Shown here: in pieces, positions 24,505-33,645 of the stretch | Layout of the letters: the number at the start of each line of letters is the position of its first letter | Numbering within the stretch: position 1 is the first letter of the stretch | Assembly: GCA_964588665.1 (NCBI GenBank) | Contig: CAZPQQ010000028.1 | Location: 1-36,465 of the forward strand | Origin: UBA2160 sp964588665 | GTDB lineage: Bacteria; Chloroflexota; Dehalococcoidia; Lucifugimonadales; UBA1123 | Reading direction: 5' to 3' | DNA: 36,465 nucleotides | Made by a program: the position numbers and the translations under genes | Notes under the pieces: model-generated | Told to the model about the DNA's origin: nothing | The model's input: the letters and a program-made list of their open reading frames with translations, nothing else | Databases searched by the model: none

Positions 24505-25833
24505 ATGCCGAGCATCGACGAGCTGAAAGCCCGCGCCGTCGCGGAGATCGACGCGCGTGGGGAACAGTTGATCAGGACCGCCAAGACCATTCTCGACAAC
24601 CCAGAGCCGGGCTTTCGCGAGCAGAAAACGTCTCGCCTCGTCATGGACATCTTCAACGAGTGGGGCATCAAGCACGAAGGCGGCATCGCCATTACGGGAG
24701 TAAAAGGCGGTCTGGACGGCGGGTCCCCTGGGCCGACTCTGGCCGTGATGGGTGAGTTGGATTCGCTGAGGGTAATCGGCCATCCCCACGCCGACCCCGA
24801 ATCCAGCGCGGCGCATGCGTGCGGCCATCACTGCCAAATCGGGATGATGCTCGGCGTTGCGGCCGGCCTTCAGGCCGAAGGGGTCATGGAGAGTCTCGCC
24901 GGCAGAGTGGCCTTGATCGCGGTCCCCGCCGAGGAGTACATCGAGATAGAGTATCGAGACGACCTGCGGCGGCAGGGTAAGCTGGAGTTCATCGGCGGCA
25001 AGCCCGAATTTATCCGGCTAGGCGCCCTCGACGACATCGATCTCGCCATGATGACCCACACGTCGGCCAACGCAAACGAGGGCAAGATAGCCTTTGGCGG
25101 CAGCAACAACGGCATGGTCGCCAAGAGAATTCGCTTCTTGGGCCGCGCATCTCACGCGGGAGGCGCGCCTCACCTGGGCGTCAACGCACTGAACGCCGCA
25201 ATGATCGCCATGTCCGGAATCCACGCCCAGCGGGAGACGTACCGGGACGACGGAACCGTCCGCATCCACCCAATCATCACCCAGGGCGGAATCGCCGTGA
25301 GCTCGGTGCCAGCCGATGTCAGGATGGAAACCTACGTTCGCGGCGCAAGCATCGACGCGTTCAAGGACGCATCCGAGAAAGTGGACCGAGCATTGCGGGC
25401 CGGGGCGATGGCGGTGGGCGGATCGGTCGAGATCACCACGCTACCCGGCTATCTGCCGATCCAAAGCGATGAAAGCATGCTGGGGCTGTACGGCGCGAAC
25501 GCAGCCTCGATGGTGGGCAAGGACAACCTTGTCAGGCTCGGGCACCGCACCGGCTCCACGGACATGGGCGACGTGTCGCAGCTCATGCCCGTTATCCATC
25601 CCTATGTCGTCGCCGCCACAGGAAACGGCCATGGCAACGATTACGTGGTCCAGGACTACGAGTTGGGCGTGCTCACTGGCGCCAAAGCCATGGCGATGAC
25701 TGTGATCGACCTGCTCGCCGACGGCGCAAGCCACGCCAACCGCATCGTAGGCCAATACGAGGCGCCCCATACGAAGCAATCTTACCTGAGCCTGATGAGA
25801 AGCATGCTCAAAGAGTCGACGCACACCTCTTAG
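24505..25833 (+). CDS. M20-family amidohydrolase, copy 1
   Basis: A 442-residue zinc-dependent amidohydrolase of the M20 (AbgB/HipO-like, M20D) group, which hydrolyses N-acyl or peptide bonds of small molecules. Metal and catalytic features: GELDSLR (83-89), HACGHH (104-109) with C106 and H108, the PAEE pair E143/E144, H185 in THTS and a C-terminal GNGHGND. The dimerisation lid (ASHAGGAPHLGVNALNAA) is between them. The usual HACGHDxH reads HACGHHCQ. AAGGAG at 24492-24497 supports the start. The next gene, 18 bases downstream, is a close paralogue that aligns without gaps through the metal site, so this is a tandem duplication. Substrate unknown; AbgB-type p-aminobenzoyl-glutamate hydrolases are the nearest known relatives by motif. 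Confidence 0.9.
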   Translation: MPSIDELKARAVAEIDARGEQLIRTAKTILDNPEPGFREQKTSRLVMDIFNEWGIKHEGGIAITGVKGGLDGGSPGPTLAVMGELDSLRVIGHPHADPESSAAHACGHHCQIGMMLGVAAGLQAEGVMESLAGRVALIAVPAEEYIEIEYRDDLRRQGKLEFIGGKPEFIRLGALDDIDLAMMTHTSANANEGKIAFGGSNNGMVAKRIRFLGRASHAGGAPHLGVNALNAAMIAMSGIHAQRETYRDDGTVRIHPIITQGGIAVSSVPADVRMETYVRGASIDAFKDASEKVDRALRAGAMAVGGSVEITTLPGYLPIQSDESMLGLYGANAASMVGKDNLVRLGHRTGSTDMGDVSQLMPVIHPYVVAATGNGHGNDYVVQDYELGVLTGAKAMAMTVIDLLADGASHANRIVGQYEAPHTKQSYLSLMRSMLKESTHTS

Positions 25834-25851
25834 CCATCCCTCGGAGGGGCC

Positions 25852-27195
25852 ATGCCAACAATCGAACAACTCAAATCCATCGCTCAGGCCGCAATCGACG
25901 AACGCGCCGAATGGCTCATCGAAGCCGCCCAGACAATCCTGGCAAACCCGGAACCCGGCTTCCTCGAGGTCAAGACGTCTAAGTTCGTGAGCGAGAAGCT
26001 CAGCGAGCTTGGCGTCTCTCATCAGAGCGGAATCGCCCTGACCGGACTGAAGGGCGTCATCGAGGGCGGCAGACCAGGTCCCACGGTCGCGGTGATCGGA
26101 GAGCTAGACTCGCTGCGGGTCCTGGAACACGCCCATGCCGACCCGGAGACCGGCGCCGCGCACGCCTGCGGACATCACTGCCAGACGCCCATGATGCTGG
26201 GCGCCGCGGTTGGACTGCTTGCCCCGGAGGTGATGGAGTCGCTGGCCGGGAACGTCGCCCTGATCGCTGTCCCAGCGGAGGAGTTCATCGACGTGGAGTA
26301 CCGATGGGGGCTTCACAAGCAAGGCGCGCTGGGGTTGATGGCGGGCAAGCAGGAGTTCATTCGCCTGGGCGCGTTCGACGACATCGATATGGCGATGATG
26401 GTCCACACCTCGTCCGCCAGCCAGGAAACCGCGAAATTCGCGCTTGGCGCCACGAGCAACGGCCACGTCGTCAAGTACGTCCGCTTCATCGGCAAAGCCG
26501 CACACGCCGGAGGCTCGCCGCACCTGGGCGTCAACGCTCTCCAAGCCGCGATGGTGGCGCTCAACGCGCTCAACACACAGCGGGAGACGGTGCTGAACGA
26601 ACAGAACGTCAGGTTCCACGGCATCATGACTCGAGGCGGCGTCGCGGTTAACTCGATTCCCGCCGACGTGCGGTACGAGGGGCGGGTGCGTGGACGGACC
26701 GCCGAAGCTATCGCGGACGCAAGCGACAAGATGGACCGCTGCCTTCGCGCGGGCGCGCTGACGATGGGCGGACAGGTCGAGATCGTAACGCTCCCCGGTT
26801 ATCTCCCCATGAAGAACGACCCGGCGATGACGGAGCTTTTCAAAGCCAACGCCGGAGAGATCGTCGACGAGTCCGAGATCGTGATTCACCCCGCCGACCT
26901 CAATCGCGGCGGATCGACCGACATGGGGGACCTGAGCCAGATCATGCCCGTCATCCACCCCTACACCACTGCGGCCACCGGCACGGGCCACGGAACCGAC
27001 TACGTGGTCGAAGACTACGTCCAGGCGGTCGTCAATCCCGCCAAAGCGATGGCGATGTCGGTGATCGACCTCCTGTACGACGACGCCCAAACCGCGAAGG
27101 GCATCCTGGGCGAAAGCCAGCCCACCATGACCAAGGACAGCTATCTGGCACTCCAGAACGCCCGGCTTGTCGAGGAGTTGTACGAGGGCAAGTGA
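25852..27195 (+). CDS. M20-family amidohydrolase, copy 2
   Basis: A 447-residue paralogue of the preceding gene, collinear with it: HACGHHC again at 104-110, GELDSLRVLEH, PAEEFID, VHTSSASQ and ATGTGHGTDY near the C-terminus. All metal-binding positions seen in copy 1 are kept. Differences cluster in the N-terminal helix, residues about 150-170 and the segment before the last His (for example MVGKDNLVRLG against IVDESEIVIHP), where substrate specificity may differ. GGAGGGG at 25843-25849 precedes the ATG at 25852. The pair may form homodimers or a heterodimer, as AbgA and AbgB do in E. coli. That is an inference: these two resemble each other far more than AbgA resembles AbgB. Confidence 0.9.
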   Translation: MPTIEQLKSIAQAAIDERAEWLIEAAQTILANPEPGFLEVKTSKFVSEKLSELGVSHQSGIALTGLKGVIEGGRPGPTVAVIGELDSLRVLEHAHADPETGAAHACGHHCQTPMMLGAAVGLLAPEVMESLAGNVALIAVPAEEFIDVEYRWGLHKQGALGLMAGKQEFIRLGAFDDIDMAMMVHTSSASQETAKFALGATSNGHVVKYVRFIGKAAHAGGSPHLGVNALQAAMVALNALNTQRETVLNEQNVRFHGIMTRGGVAVNSIPADVRYEGRVRGRTAEAIADASDKMDRCLRAGALTMGGQVEIVTLPGYLPMKNDPAMTELFKANAGEIVDESEIVIHPADLNRGGSTDMGDLSQIMPVIHPYTTAATGTGHGTDYVVEDYVQAVVNPAKAMAMSVIDLLYDDAQTAKGILGESQPTMTKDSYLALQNARLVEELYEGK

Positions 27196-27431
27196 TAATC
27201 GAGTCATCCGCCGACTGGGAGTCGATCTTCGCGATCGGCTCTTAATTGGGGGTTCCCCCAGAGCGTCGCGTAAACGCTGCCTCTCTCTACTGGTACATTC
27301 CACATCTTATGGCCGTTCGCTGCCATATTCGCCCCATTTCCCCGACGACCCAAGCCTCTCTCGGCTGGCTCCCCGGCAAACCTATCTTCTCTCGGCGCCG
27401 TTACATATCCAAGGGGACTATAATAGTTGGA

Positions 27432-27481
27432 GATGCCTGCACGTCCGAACGTAGGCATCGATCGGGTTACGAATCCGTAAC
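27432..27481. repeat. Two adjacent inverted repeats abutting the promoter
   Basis: GATGCCT (27432-27438) pairs with AGGCATC (27453-27459), with an inner ACGT/ACGT stem and a CCGA loop. Seven bases later GTTACG (27466-27471), four bases and CGTAAC (27476-27481) form a second perfect arm that ends directly at the -35 of the candidate promoter. The second repeat is placed like an operator for a dimeric regulator. Confidence 0.45.
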
Positions 27482-27509
27482 TTGAATGCAACGGTTCTGT
27501 GACTATACT
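27482..27509 (+). promoter_or_regulatory. Candidate sigma70 promoter of the MoxR-Bat operon
   Basis: TTGAAT (27482-27487), a 16-base spacer and TATACT (27504-27509). The -10 matches 5 of 6 positions and the -35 4 of 6. An inverted repeat touches the -35, which suggests regulated transcription. Confidence 0.55.
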
Positions 27510-27679
27510 CTGACAGACTGATATCCAGGCGCCATGTTAGCCGTGCCAAACGCAGCATCCGGCAATGAGCGCCCAGGCGACGGCGCCGCATCGGACGGAT
27601 TCCGATGAACAGGCCACAACATAACGATTAACGCATCGACGGCGACACCGTCGACGCGGAATTTCCTGGAGACGCATTG

Positions 27680-28672
27680 ATGGAATTCTCAGGACTGATC
27701 GAGCTCAACCAGCGCGTGGAACGCGAAGCCCAGTTTCTTCAGGGTCTCCTCGGGGAGATCCGGAAAGTTATGGTGGGGCAAGACGCTCTGGTCGAGCGTG
27801 TTTTGATAGGCCTGCTGGCCGATGGGCATGTGCTGTTGGAAGGCGTTCCCGGATTGGCCAAGACGCTGCTAGTCAAGACGTTGGCCGAGAGCCTTCATTC
27901 TCGATTCTCCAGGATTCAATTCACTCCCGATTTGCTGCCGGCAGACCTGATTGGCACCCAGGTGTACGACCCCAGAACGACCGAGTTCACCGTTCACCAG
28001 GGACCCATTTTCGCCAACATGGTTCTCGCCGACGAGGTGAACCGCGCCCCGGCCAAGGTTCAGAGCGCTCTCCTGGAGTCGATGCAAGAGCGTCAGGTCA
28101 CGCTCGGCGACACCACGTATCCGCTCGAGAAGCTGTTCCTCGTGATGGCGACTCAAAACCCGATCGAGCAAGAGGGCACCTACCCGTTGCCGGAGGCGCA
28201 GGTGGACCGGTTCATGCTGAAGGTCCTCGTCGAATACCCGACCCGCGCCGAGGAACGACAGATCGTCGACCTCGTTACAGGCGGTGAGATGCCGAAGATC
28301 AATCCGGTCGTCACTCCGGAAGACATCCTCCGGGCTCGCGAGATCGTGCGGACGATTCATGTCGACGACAAGGTCAAAGAGTACGTCCTGGACCTCGTTC
28401 TCGCAACGAGGGCGCCGGACTCCAACGGGCTATCTCACCTGCGACCGATGATCGCGTATGGAGCGTCTCCGAGGGCCAGCATCTACCTGGTCACCGCCGC
28501 TCGGGCCCACGCTTTCCTGAGAGGCAGAGGTTACGTCACTCCCGAGGACGTCAAACAACTGGCCCCGGACGTTTTGCGGCACCGGGTCATACCCACCTAC
28601 GAGGCAGAAGCAGAATCGATCACCACGACGGACATCGTGCAGCAGATCCTCGACCATGTCGAGGTTCCATGA
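27680..28672 (+). CDS. MoxR-family AAA+ ATPase
   Basis: A 330-residue MoxR ATPase, a chaperone-like AAA+ protein that works with VWA partners to assemble or remodel proteins, often in the envelope or metal-cofactor insertion. Walker A GVPGLAKT (55-62), Walker B VLADEVNRA (115-123), sensor-1 region MATQNP (156-161) and PEAQVDRF (171-178) are all intact, and the C-terminal lid carries SHLRPMIAYGASPRAS. ATG at 27680 has GGAG at 27668-27671 eight bases upstream; TTG at 27677 is also possible. It heads an eight-gene block in the classic order MoxR, DUF58, BatA-E. Confidence 0.92.
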   Translation: MEFSGLIELNQRVEREAQFLQGLLGEIRKVMVGQDALVERVLIGLLADGHVLLEGVPGLAKTLLVKTLAESLHSRFSRIQFTPDLLPADLIGTQVYDPRTTEFTVHQGPIFANMVLADEVNRAPAKVQSALLESMQERQVTLGDTTYPLEKLFLVMATQNPIEQEGTYPLPEAQVDRFMLKVLVEYPTRAEERQIVDLVTGGEMPKINPVVTPEDILRAREIVRTIHVDDKVKEYVLDLVLATRAPDSNGLSHLRPMIAYGASPRASIYLVTAARAHAFLRGRGYVTPEDVKQLAPDVLRHRVIPTYEAEAESITTTDIVQQILDHVEVP

Positions 28673-28840
28673 TCAGCCGATGCATGCCCGCTCCGTTTGC
28701 AATCCATCTCGATTCATACGGCTGAATCAAGTAGAACCGACCGAAACGATTGCTGAATACACCCGATCAACCGATCTCCGATAGTCCTGTCTCGGGCGGG
28801 GCGTCGAGGTAGTTTGCCAACACCGGGCCCTTGAACAACT

Positions 28841-29728
28841 ATGCTGTCAACCGAGCTGATCCACAAGATCAAACGCATAGAGATAACCGCCAGGCGCCTG
28901 GCGAATCGCAACTTCGCCGGCGAATATCACTCTGTGTTCCGCGGCCAGGGCATGGAGTTCGACGAGATTCGGCCTTACGTTCCGGGAGACGACATCAGGC
29001 GTATCGACTGGAACGTTACCGCGAGAATGGCGGCGCTCCATGTGCGCCAATTCCAGGAGGAGCGGGAGTTGACGGTCATGCTGGCGGTCGATGCCAGCGG
29101 CTCTTCGGAGTTCGGGACGATCGGCCGGTTCAAGCGGGAGCTGGCCGCCGAACTGGCCGCGGTGCTTTCGTTCGCGGCCACGATCAACCACGACCGAGTA
29201 GGCTTGCTCATTTTCACCGACCAGGTTGAGTTCCTGGTTCCGCCCAGGAAAGGGCGGCGCCACGCACTGAGGATGGTCCGGGACCTGCTGGTTTTCGAGC
29301 CCAAAGGGAAAGGCACCGCCATCAACGTGGCGCTGGACACGATCAACCTGCTGCTAAAGCGAAGGGGAATCGTCTTCCTCATTTCCGACTTTCTGGCCGA
29401 CCCGGAGAGCTTCCGGCATCCGCTGGCAGCCACCAATCAACGGCATGACCTCGTTGCCGTGGACCTCCACGATCCAATCGAAAGGAATATCCCAGACGTT
29501 GGCCTGATCGCGCTCGAAGACGCCGAAACGGGGGAATTGGATTGGGTCGACACCGGCAGTGAATCATGGAGAGAGGAATACGAGACTCGGATGGACAATC
29601 TCGAAGAGGAAAAACGTCGCATGCTCGCCAGCCAGGGCATAGACCGAATCGAGGTGAACACCGAGAAAGATTACGTACCGGGCTTGAATCGGTTCTTCTC
29701 GTGGCGAACACGGCGGATGTCTCGTTGA
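28841..29728 (+). CDS. DUF58-domain VWA-like protein
   Basis: A 295-residue soluble protein. The DUF58 signature occupies 38-62: GMEFDEIRPYVPGDD then IRRIDWNVTAR. A VWA-like fold follows with D84-x-S86-x-S88 (VDASGSS), which can form a metal-ion-dependent adhesion site, and DRVGLLIFTD and VFLISDFLAD further on. DUF58 proteins are the standard partner of MoxR in Bat operons. The ATG lacks a clear Shine-Dalgarno site and lies 168 bases after moxR, the largest gap in the operon; GATTCA/TGAATC at 28711-28728 is a small inverted repeat there. The stop overlaps the next gene's probable TTG start. Confidence 0.9.
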   Translation: MLSTELIHKIKRIEITARRLANRNFAGEYHSVFRGQGMEFDEIRPYVPGDDIRRIDWNVTARMAALHVRQFQEERELTVMLAVDASGSSEFGTIGRFKRELAAELAAVLSFAATINHDRVGLLIFTDQVEFLVPPRKGRRHALRMVRDLLVFEPKGKGTAINVALDTINLLLKRRGIVFLISDFLADPESFRHPLAATNQRHDLVAVDLHDPIERNIPDVGLIALEDAETGELDWVDTGSESWREEYETRMDNLEEEKRRMLASQGIDRIEVNTEKDYVPGLNRFFSWRTRRMSR

Positions 29729-30756
29729 GGTACATTTCGGCAGCACCGGCCATCGAGCCGACCTTCGCTCGCACGAGAGGGGCGTCGTTCGGCATCGCCG
29801 CTCTGGCAGTAATAGCGACGCTCGTGTTGTCGGCCGGTGCCGCGTTTGCTCAGTCGGCGAATCTGGAGGTCGCGTGGACGACGGACAGCGTCGATCTTAC
29901 GGTCGGCGACCCGTTCGTCCTTACCATCTCGGCCGACCACCCGGACGGATACCACGTGGTGTTCCCCAGCCTGCCCGACGAATGGGAAGGCTTCGAAGTT
30001 CGGAGCCAGACCCCGCTGCCCACCGTTGCCAACGCGGACGGAACGCTGACCACCGCGCAAATGTACGAGATGGCCCTGTTTCAGCCCGGAAACTACCCTA
30101 CCCCCGAAGTGTCCGTCAGCTTTCGACAACCCGACGGGCAGATAGTTTCGCGGACGGTCCAACCGCTTAGGGTGCGCGTCAATTCCGTTCTGCAGGCCGG
30201 CGATGAAGAGTTGCGGGACATCAAACCCCAGTCCAATCTCGCTGTCCCCTCCCTTTGGCCGTGGGGGGTCGGCGGCGCGGCGGCGGTCGCTCTGTTGATT
30301 CTCGCCGCGGTGCTTCTGTGGCATCGCTTACGCCCGGACGCCGTGTTGCAAACGGGTCCCGTGGACACTCGGACCCCGTTCGAGGTCGCCATGGGCCAAC
30401 TGGACCAGATCGAGGCGCTCGATCTCCTGGCTCACGGGAGTTACAAGGAACACTTCACGCTCATTTCAAACACGGTCCGAGCGTATCTGCTGGGCGAATA
30501 CCTCGTACCGGCGCATGACCTAACCACGACCGAAACAGCGCGGGCCGTCCGTTCGTCGGCCGTCCCATCGGGCCCCGGGCAAGGCGCACTTTCGATACTT
30601 CGAACTTGCGACATCGTCAAATTCACGGAGCTGACCCCAATGACGGCGGCGTCTCACGAATCGGTGAGAGCGACCCGTGCGGCAATTGAAGCCCTACGTC
30701 CGGCGCCAATCGTCGAGCCGGCAGGCTTGGAGCCCGCCAAGGCGGCTTCCGCATGA
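29725..30756 (+). CDS. BatD-like (DUF4381-position) membrane protein
   Basis: A 343-residue membrane protein. Residues 1-42 form a signal peptide (hydrophobic core about 20-41, AFA-Q cleavage). A periplasmic BatD-type beta-domain follows (about 46-155: VAWTTDSVDLTVGDPFVLTI and the GNYPTPEVSVSF strand), then one membrane helix at about 180-199 and a cytoplasmic C-terminal domain of about 140 residues. This arrangement resembles a short BatD joined to a DUF4381-like tail. The position, between DUF58 and BatA, is where many Bat operons carry such a protein. The frame is open from 29566, but TTG 29725, overlapping the DUF58 stop as TTGA, gives a clean signal peptide; GTG 29701 is the alternative. 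The stop overlaps the batA start (ATGA). Confidence 0.75.
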   Translation: MRYISAAPAIEPTFARTRGASFGIAALAVIATLVLSAGAAFAQSANLEVAWTTDSVDLTVGDPFVLTISADHPDGYHVVFPSLPDEWEGFEVRSQTPLPTVANADGTLTTAQMYEMALFQPGNYPTPEVSVSFRQPDGQIVSRTVQPLRVRVNSVLQAGDEELRDIKPQSNLAVPSLWPWGVGGAAAVALLILAAVLLWHRLRPDAVLQTGPVDTRTPFEVAMGQLDQIEALDLLAHGSYKEHFTLISNTVRAYLLGEYLVPAHDLTTTETARAVRSSAVPSGPGQGALSILRTCDIVKFTELTPMTAASHESVRATRAAIEALRPAPIVEPAGLEPAKAASA

Positions 30757-31757
30757 ACCTGCACTTCGCCACACCATGGGCCCTTGCATTGCTGCCGATA
30801 GTGATCGCCTTCACCATTTTGCCCAGGATCTACCGAGGCATGTCTCGACCGGCAGCGCTGCGGTTCTCCGACAACTCACTGGCTCGCGCCGGCGCACGGT
30901 CCTGGAAAATGAGCGTGAGGCCGTTTCTGCCCGTGTTGCGGTGGGTGGCGATCGTGTTGGTAATCGTCGCTGTGGCGAGACCTCAAACCGGCCAGGCGAA
31001 AGAGATCGTGACGGGCGAGGGCGTGGACATCGTATTGGCGCTGGACATCTCCGGCAGCATGTCGGCCGAGGACTTCGTGCCCCTGGACCGGCTCGAGGCC
31101 GCGAAAGAGGTCATCACGGATTTCATCTCGGAGCGGGAGTACGACCGAGTCGGCATGGTTGTCTTCGCCGCCAACGCATTCTCGAACAGCCCGCCAACCA
31201 TCGATCACCGCGTATTGGAGTACTTGCTCGAGGACATCGTGCTGGCTGCCGAGATGGGCCTCGAGGACGGAACCGCCATAGGGATGGGATTGGGCGCCGC
31301 AGCCAACATGCTCAAGGATTCCGACTCTGAATCCAAGGTGGTCATCCTGCTCACAGACGGCGTCAACAACAAAGGCGCGATCGATCCGTTGACGGCTGCC
31401 GCGGCGGCCAAGGCAATCGACGTCAAGGTCTACACCATAGGCATGGGCAGACCGGAGTTGAGTGGGACGCAGTGGCGAGGGTTCCTCGGAAACAGGATGG
31501 TCATCGGACGGTACGAGCTGGACGAAGAGACTCTGCGGGAGATCGCCGACATCACCGGCGGCCAGTACTACACGGCCTCCGATCTCGATGGATTGCGCAC
31601 CATCTACGAGGAAATCAACGAGTTGGAGAAGACCGAAGTCGACGTGCGCCGGTTCACGCGATATCGCGAGTTGGCCGGATGGTTCTTGATGCCCGTGCCC
31701 TTGCTGCTCCTGTTGGAGTTGTTTGCACGAAGCACGAAGTTCAGGAGCATTCCATGA
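30753..31757 (+). CDS. batA: BatA-type VWA membrane protein
   Basis: A 334-residue inner-membrane VWA protein. Two N-terminal membrane segments (about 9-25 and 57-75) precede the VWA domain, whose MIDAS motif is D98-x-S100-x-S102 in LDISGSMS. EDGTAIGMGLG supplies the MIDAS Thr and LLTDGVNNKG the later Asp. A third membrane segment closes the C-terminus (about 310-328), as is usual for BatA. Bat proteins were named for aerotolerance in Bacteroides; in general they act with MoxR in stress resistance and envelope integrity. The start overlaps the preceding stop by four bases, implying translational coupling. Confidence 0.9.
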   Translation: MNLHFATPWALALLPIVIAFTILPRIYRGMSRPAALRFSDNSLARAGARSWKMSVRPFLPVLRWVAIVLVIVAVARPQTGQAKEIVTGEGVDIVLALDISGSMSAEDFVPLDRLEAAKEVITDFISEREYDRVGMVVFAANAFSNSPPTIDHRVLEYLLEDIVLAAEMGLEDGTAIGMGLGAAANMLKDSDSESKVVILLTDGVNNKGAIDPLTAAAAAKAIDVKVYTIGMGRPELSGTQWRGFLGNRMVIGRYELDEETLREIADITGGQYYTASDLDGLRTIYEEINELEKTEVDVRRFTRYRELAGWFLMPVPLLLLLELFARSTKFRSIP

Positions 31758-31812
31758 TCGATCCGACCGCGAACGTCCGCGATCGGGGCGTGCGAACCGA
31801 TGAGGCCGTTCG

Positions 31813-32853
31813 ATGAACTTTGCTCGGCCAGATCTGCTGTACCTCATTGCGCTGCTGCCGGTCGCTGTCGCGGCGATTCTGTGGGACGCCCGCCGGCGGC
31901 GCGACGATCTGCGAAAAATCGGCAATCCCGGACTTGTGGCACGTCTGTCCGCGGCGATCAACCATACGGGCCGCCGGATCAGAATCGGATTGTGGCTGGC
32001 GGCGCTGGCGCTGATCGTCGTTGCGATGGCCAGACCGATGTGGGGCTCCCAGGTCGAGACAGTTGAGCAACAGGGCTCCCAGGTGATGGTGGCTTTGGAC
32101 ATATCGACAAGCATGCTCGCCGAGGACATCAGGCCGAATCGCCTCGGACGAGCAAAACTGGAGATCGCTGAAATTATGCAGCGATTGAACGGAGACGAAA
32201 TCGGACTAGTTCTGTTTTCCGGCGCCGCGTTCATCCAGTTCCCGTTGACCTTCGACTACGGAACGGCAAGGTCGTTTCTCCAGGATGCCGAACCGAGCAT
32301 GATTTCGCGCCAGGGCACAGCGATCGCCGACGCGATCCGAATCTCGCTGCGCGGCTTCGACGACCAGCGTCCCAGTCAGAAGGCCGTGATCGTGATTACC
32401 GACGGAGAGGACCACGAGGGCGACCCAGTCGCCGCCGCCGCCGTTGCCGCGGCAGACGGAATCATCGTACACACGGTCGGCATGGGTTCGCTCCAGGGTG
32501 GACCCATTCCCGAGCCTGGCACATCCAATGGATCGACGCGATACAAACGAGACCGAAACGGTCAGACCGTCGTGTCACGGCTCGACGAAGAAACCTTGCA
32601 ACAGATCGCGGAGGCCGGAAACGGACAATACTTCCGTACCCTGGGCGACCGAAGCGCCGGCTCGGCTATCGTCGACGCGATTGAGAGACTGGAGAAAGCA
32701 ACAATCGAGAGCGAGATCGCAACCACCCGGATCGAGCGGTTCCAGATATTCCTCGCCGCTGCATTGGTGGCGCTTGTCGCCTTCGAGCTCATCCCGGACC
32801 GGGTCGGGTCGACAGCCCTGTTGAGCCGTCTCAGAGGGAGTCGCTCATCGTGA
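31813..32853 (+). CDS. batB: BatB-type VWA membrane protein
   Basis: A 346-residue paralogue of BatA with the same plan: membrane segments at about 8-24 and 57-73, then a VWA domain with MIDAS D96-x-S98-x-S100 (LDISTSM), GTAIADAIRIS and VITDGEDHEGD, and a C-terminal membrane segment near 313-330. BatA and BatB are expected to form a membrane complex recruited by MoxR. GAGG at 31802-31805 lies seven bases before the ATG. It is 55 bases downstream of batA. Its stop overlaps the next gene's GTG start. Confidence 0.9.
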   Translation: MNFARPDLLYLIALLPVAVAAILWDARRRRDDLRKIGNPGLVARLSAAINHTGRRIRIGLWLAALALIVVAMARPMWGSQVETVEQQGSQVMVALDISTSMLAEDIRPNRLGRAKLEIAEIMQRLNGDEIGLVLFSGAAFIQFPLTFDYGTARSFLQDAEPSMISRQGTAIADAIRISLRGFDDQRPSQKAVIVITDGEDHEGDPVAAAAVAAADGIIVHTVGMGSLQGGPIPEPGTSNGSTRYKRDRNGQTVVSRLDEETLQQIAEAGNGQYFRTLGDRSAGSAIVDAIERLEKATIESEIATTRIERFQIFLAAALVALVAFELIPDRVGSTALLSRLRGSRSS

Positions 32854-33638
32854 TCAGTGCCAAGCTCGTATTCATGGCGGGCGCCGTCGCCGCTGTCGCG
32901 GGCATACTCGCCTGCGGACCAGATGCGCCTCTGGCCGGTGGTCCGGGACCATTGCCCGAACGATCCGGCCCGCTGCTGAACAATCTGGGAAACGAGCTGT
33001 TCGCGGAAGAATCCTACGATGAAGCGATCGAGGAGTACACCCGCGCTCAACTTGAAATTCCGAGCAGCCAGGAGCCCTCGCTCAACTCCGGAAACGCCCT
33101 GTATCGCATGGAGACGTTCGAGGATGCTCAGGAACGGTACACGGCGACCCTGCAGCTTCCAGATGGAACGCTCAACCAGGAAACCTCGTACAATCTCGGC
33201 AACACCTACTTCATGACTCAGGAGTACGAAGAGGCAATCGAATCGTTCAAAGCGGCCCTGCGGCTGGACCCCGACGACATGGATGCGAAGTACAATCTGG
33301 AGCTCGCCCTATCCCAGTTGCAAGACCAGCAACAGGAAGACCAGGACGAAGAACAGGGAGAGGCGGAACAGGGCGAGGAAGACGAAGGTGAAGCTGCGGA
33401 TCCCCAGGAAGGCGCCGGAGCGCCCAGAGAGGAACCGCCGGAGTCAGGAACCCCAAGCCAACCGGAAGAACCGCAGGAATCCGCGCCCGAGAGCTCTCAA
33501 ACCGAGGCCGTCACCGAACTCACAGAAGAGCAAGCGCGCCAATTACTGGAGGCGCTGGGCAACAGCACCGAGACCCTGCAGAGCAACGTGCAGCAGATGG
33601 CATTCACCCAAGGCGAGCCGCCTGAAAAGGACTGGTAG
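32850..33638 (+). CDS. batC: BatC-like TPR protein, probable lipoprotein
   Basis: A 262-residue protein. The N-terminus is a signal peptide ending in ILAC22, a lipobox-like site, so the mature protein is probably a lipoprotein. Three TPR units lie at about 41-73, 75-107 and 111-144 (for example SYNLGNTYFMTQEYEEAIESF). Residues about 155-225 are a highly acidic Gln/Glu/Pro-rich low-complexity linker, and a short helical segment follows (LTEEQARQLLEALGNSTETL). This layout, TPR plus charged tail between two VWA genes and BatD, is that of BatC. The GTG start overlaps the batB stop (GTGA). Confidence 0.85.
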   Translation: MISAKLVFMAGAVAAVAGILACGPDAPLAGGPGPLPERSGPLLNNLGNELFAEESYDEAIEEYTRAQLEIPSSQEPSLNSGNALYRMETFEDAQERYTATLQLPDGTLNQETSYNLGNTYFMTQEYEEAIESFKAALRLDPDDMDAKYNLELALSQLQDQQQEDQDEEQGEAEQGEEDEGEAADPQEGAGAPREEPPESGTPSQPEEPQESAPESSQTEAVTELTEEQARQLLEALGNSTETLQSNVQQMAFTQGEPPEKDW

Positions 33639-33645
33639 CGGAAGT

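Larger units (their letters stand above)
27196..27679. other. Regulatory intergenic region before the MoxR-Bat operon
   Basis: I see no gene in these 484 bases; short frames on both strands lack domains and ribosome sites. It contains a GGGGGttCCCCC palindrome near 27248-27259, a TATAAT at 27419-27424 without a -35, two hairpins (27432-27459 and 27466-27481) and the candidate promoter at 27482-27509. The leader from that promoter to moxR is about 160 bases. Confidence 0.5.

Noticed and set aside
27204..27491. 95-codon minus-strand frame before the Bat operon
   Set aside because: It has no domain, crosses hairpins and a promoter-like region, and no ribosome site was found.
33283..33645. N-terminal extension of batD inside batC
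   Set aside because: It is the alternate-frame reading of the acidic BatC linker, giving Arg/Lys/Pro-rich noise; the signal peptide begins at 33646.
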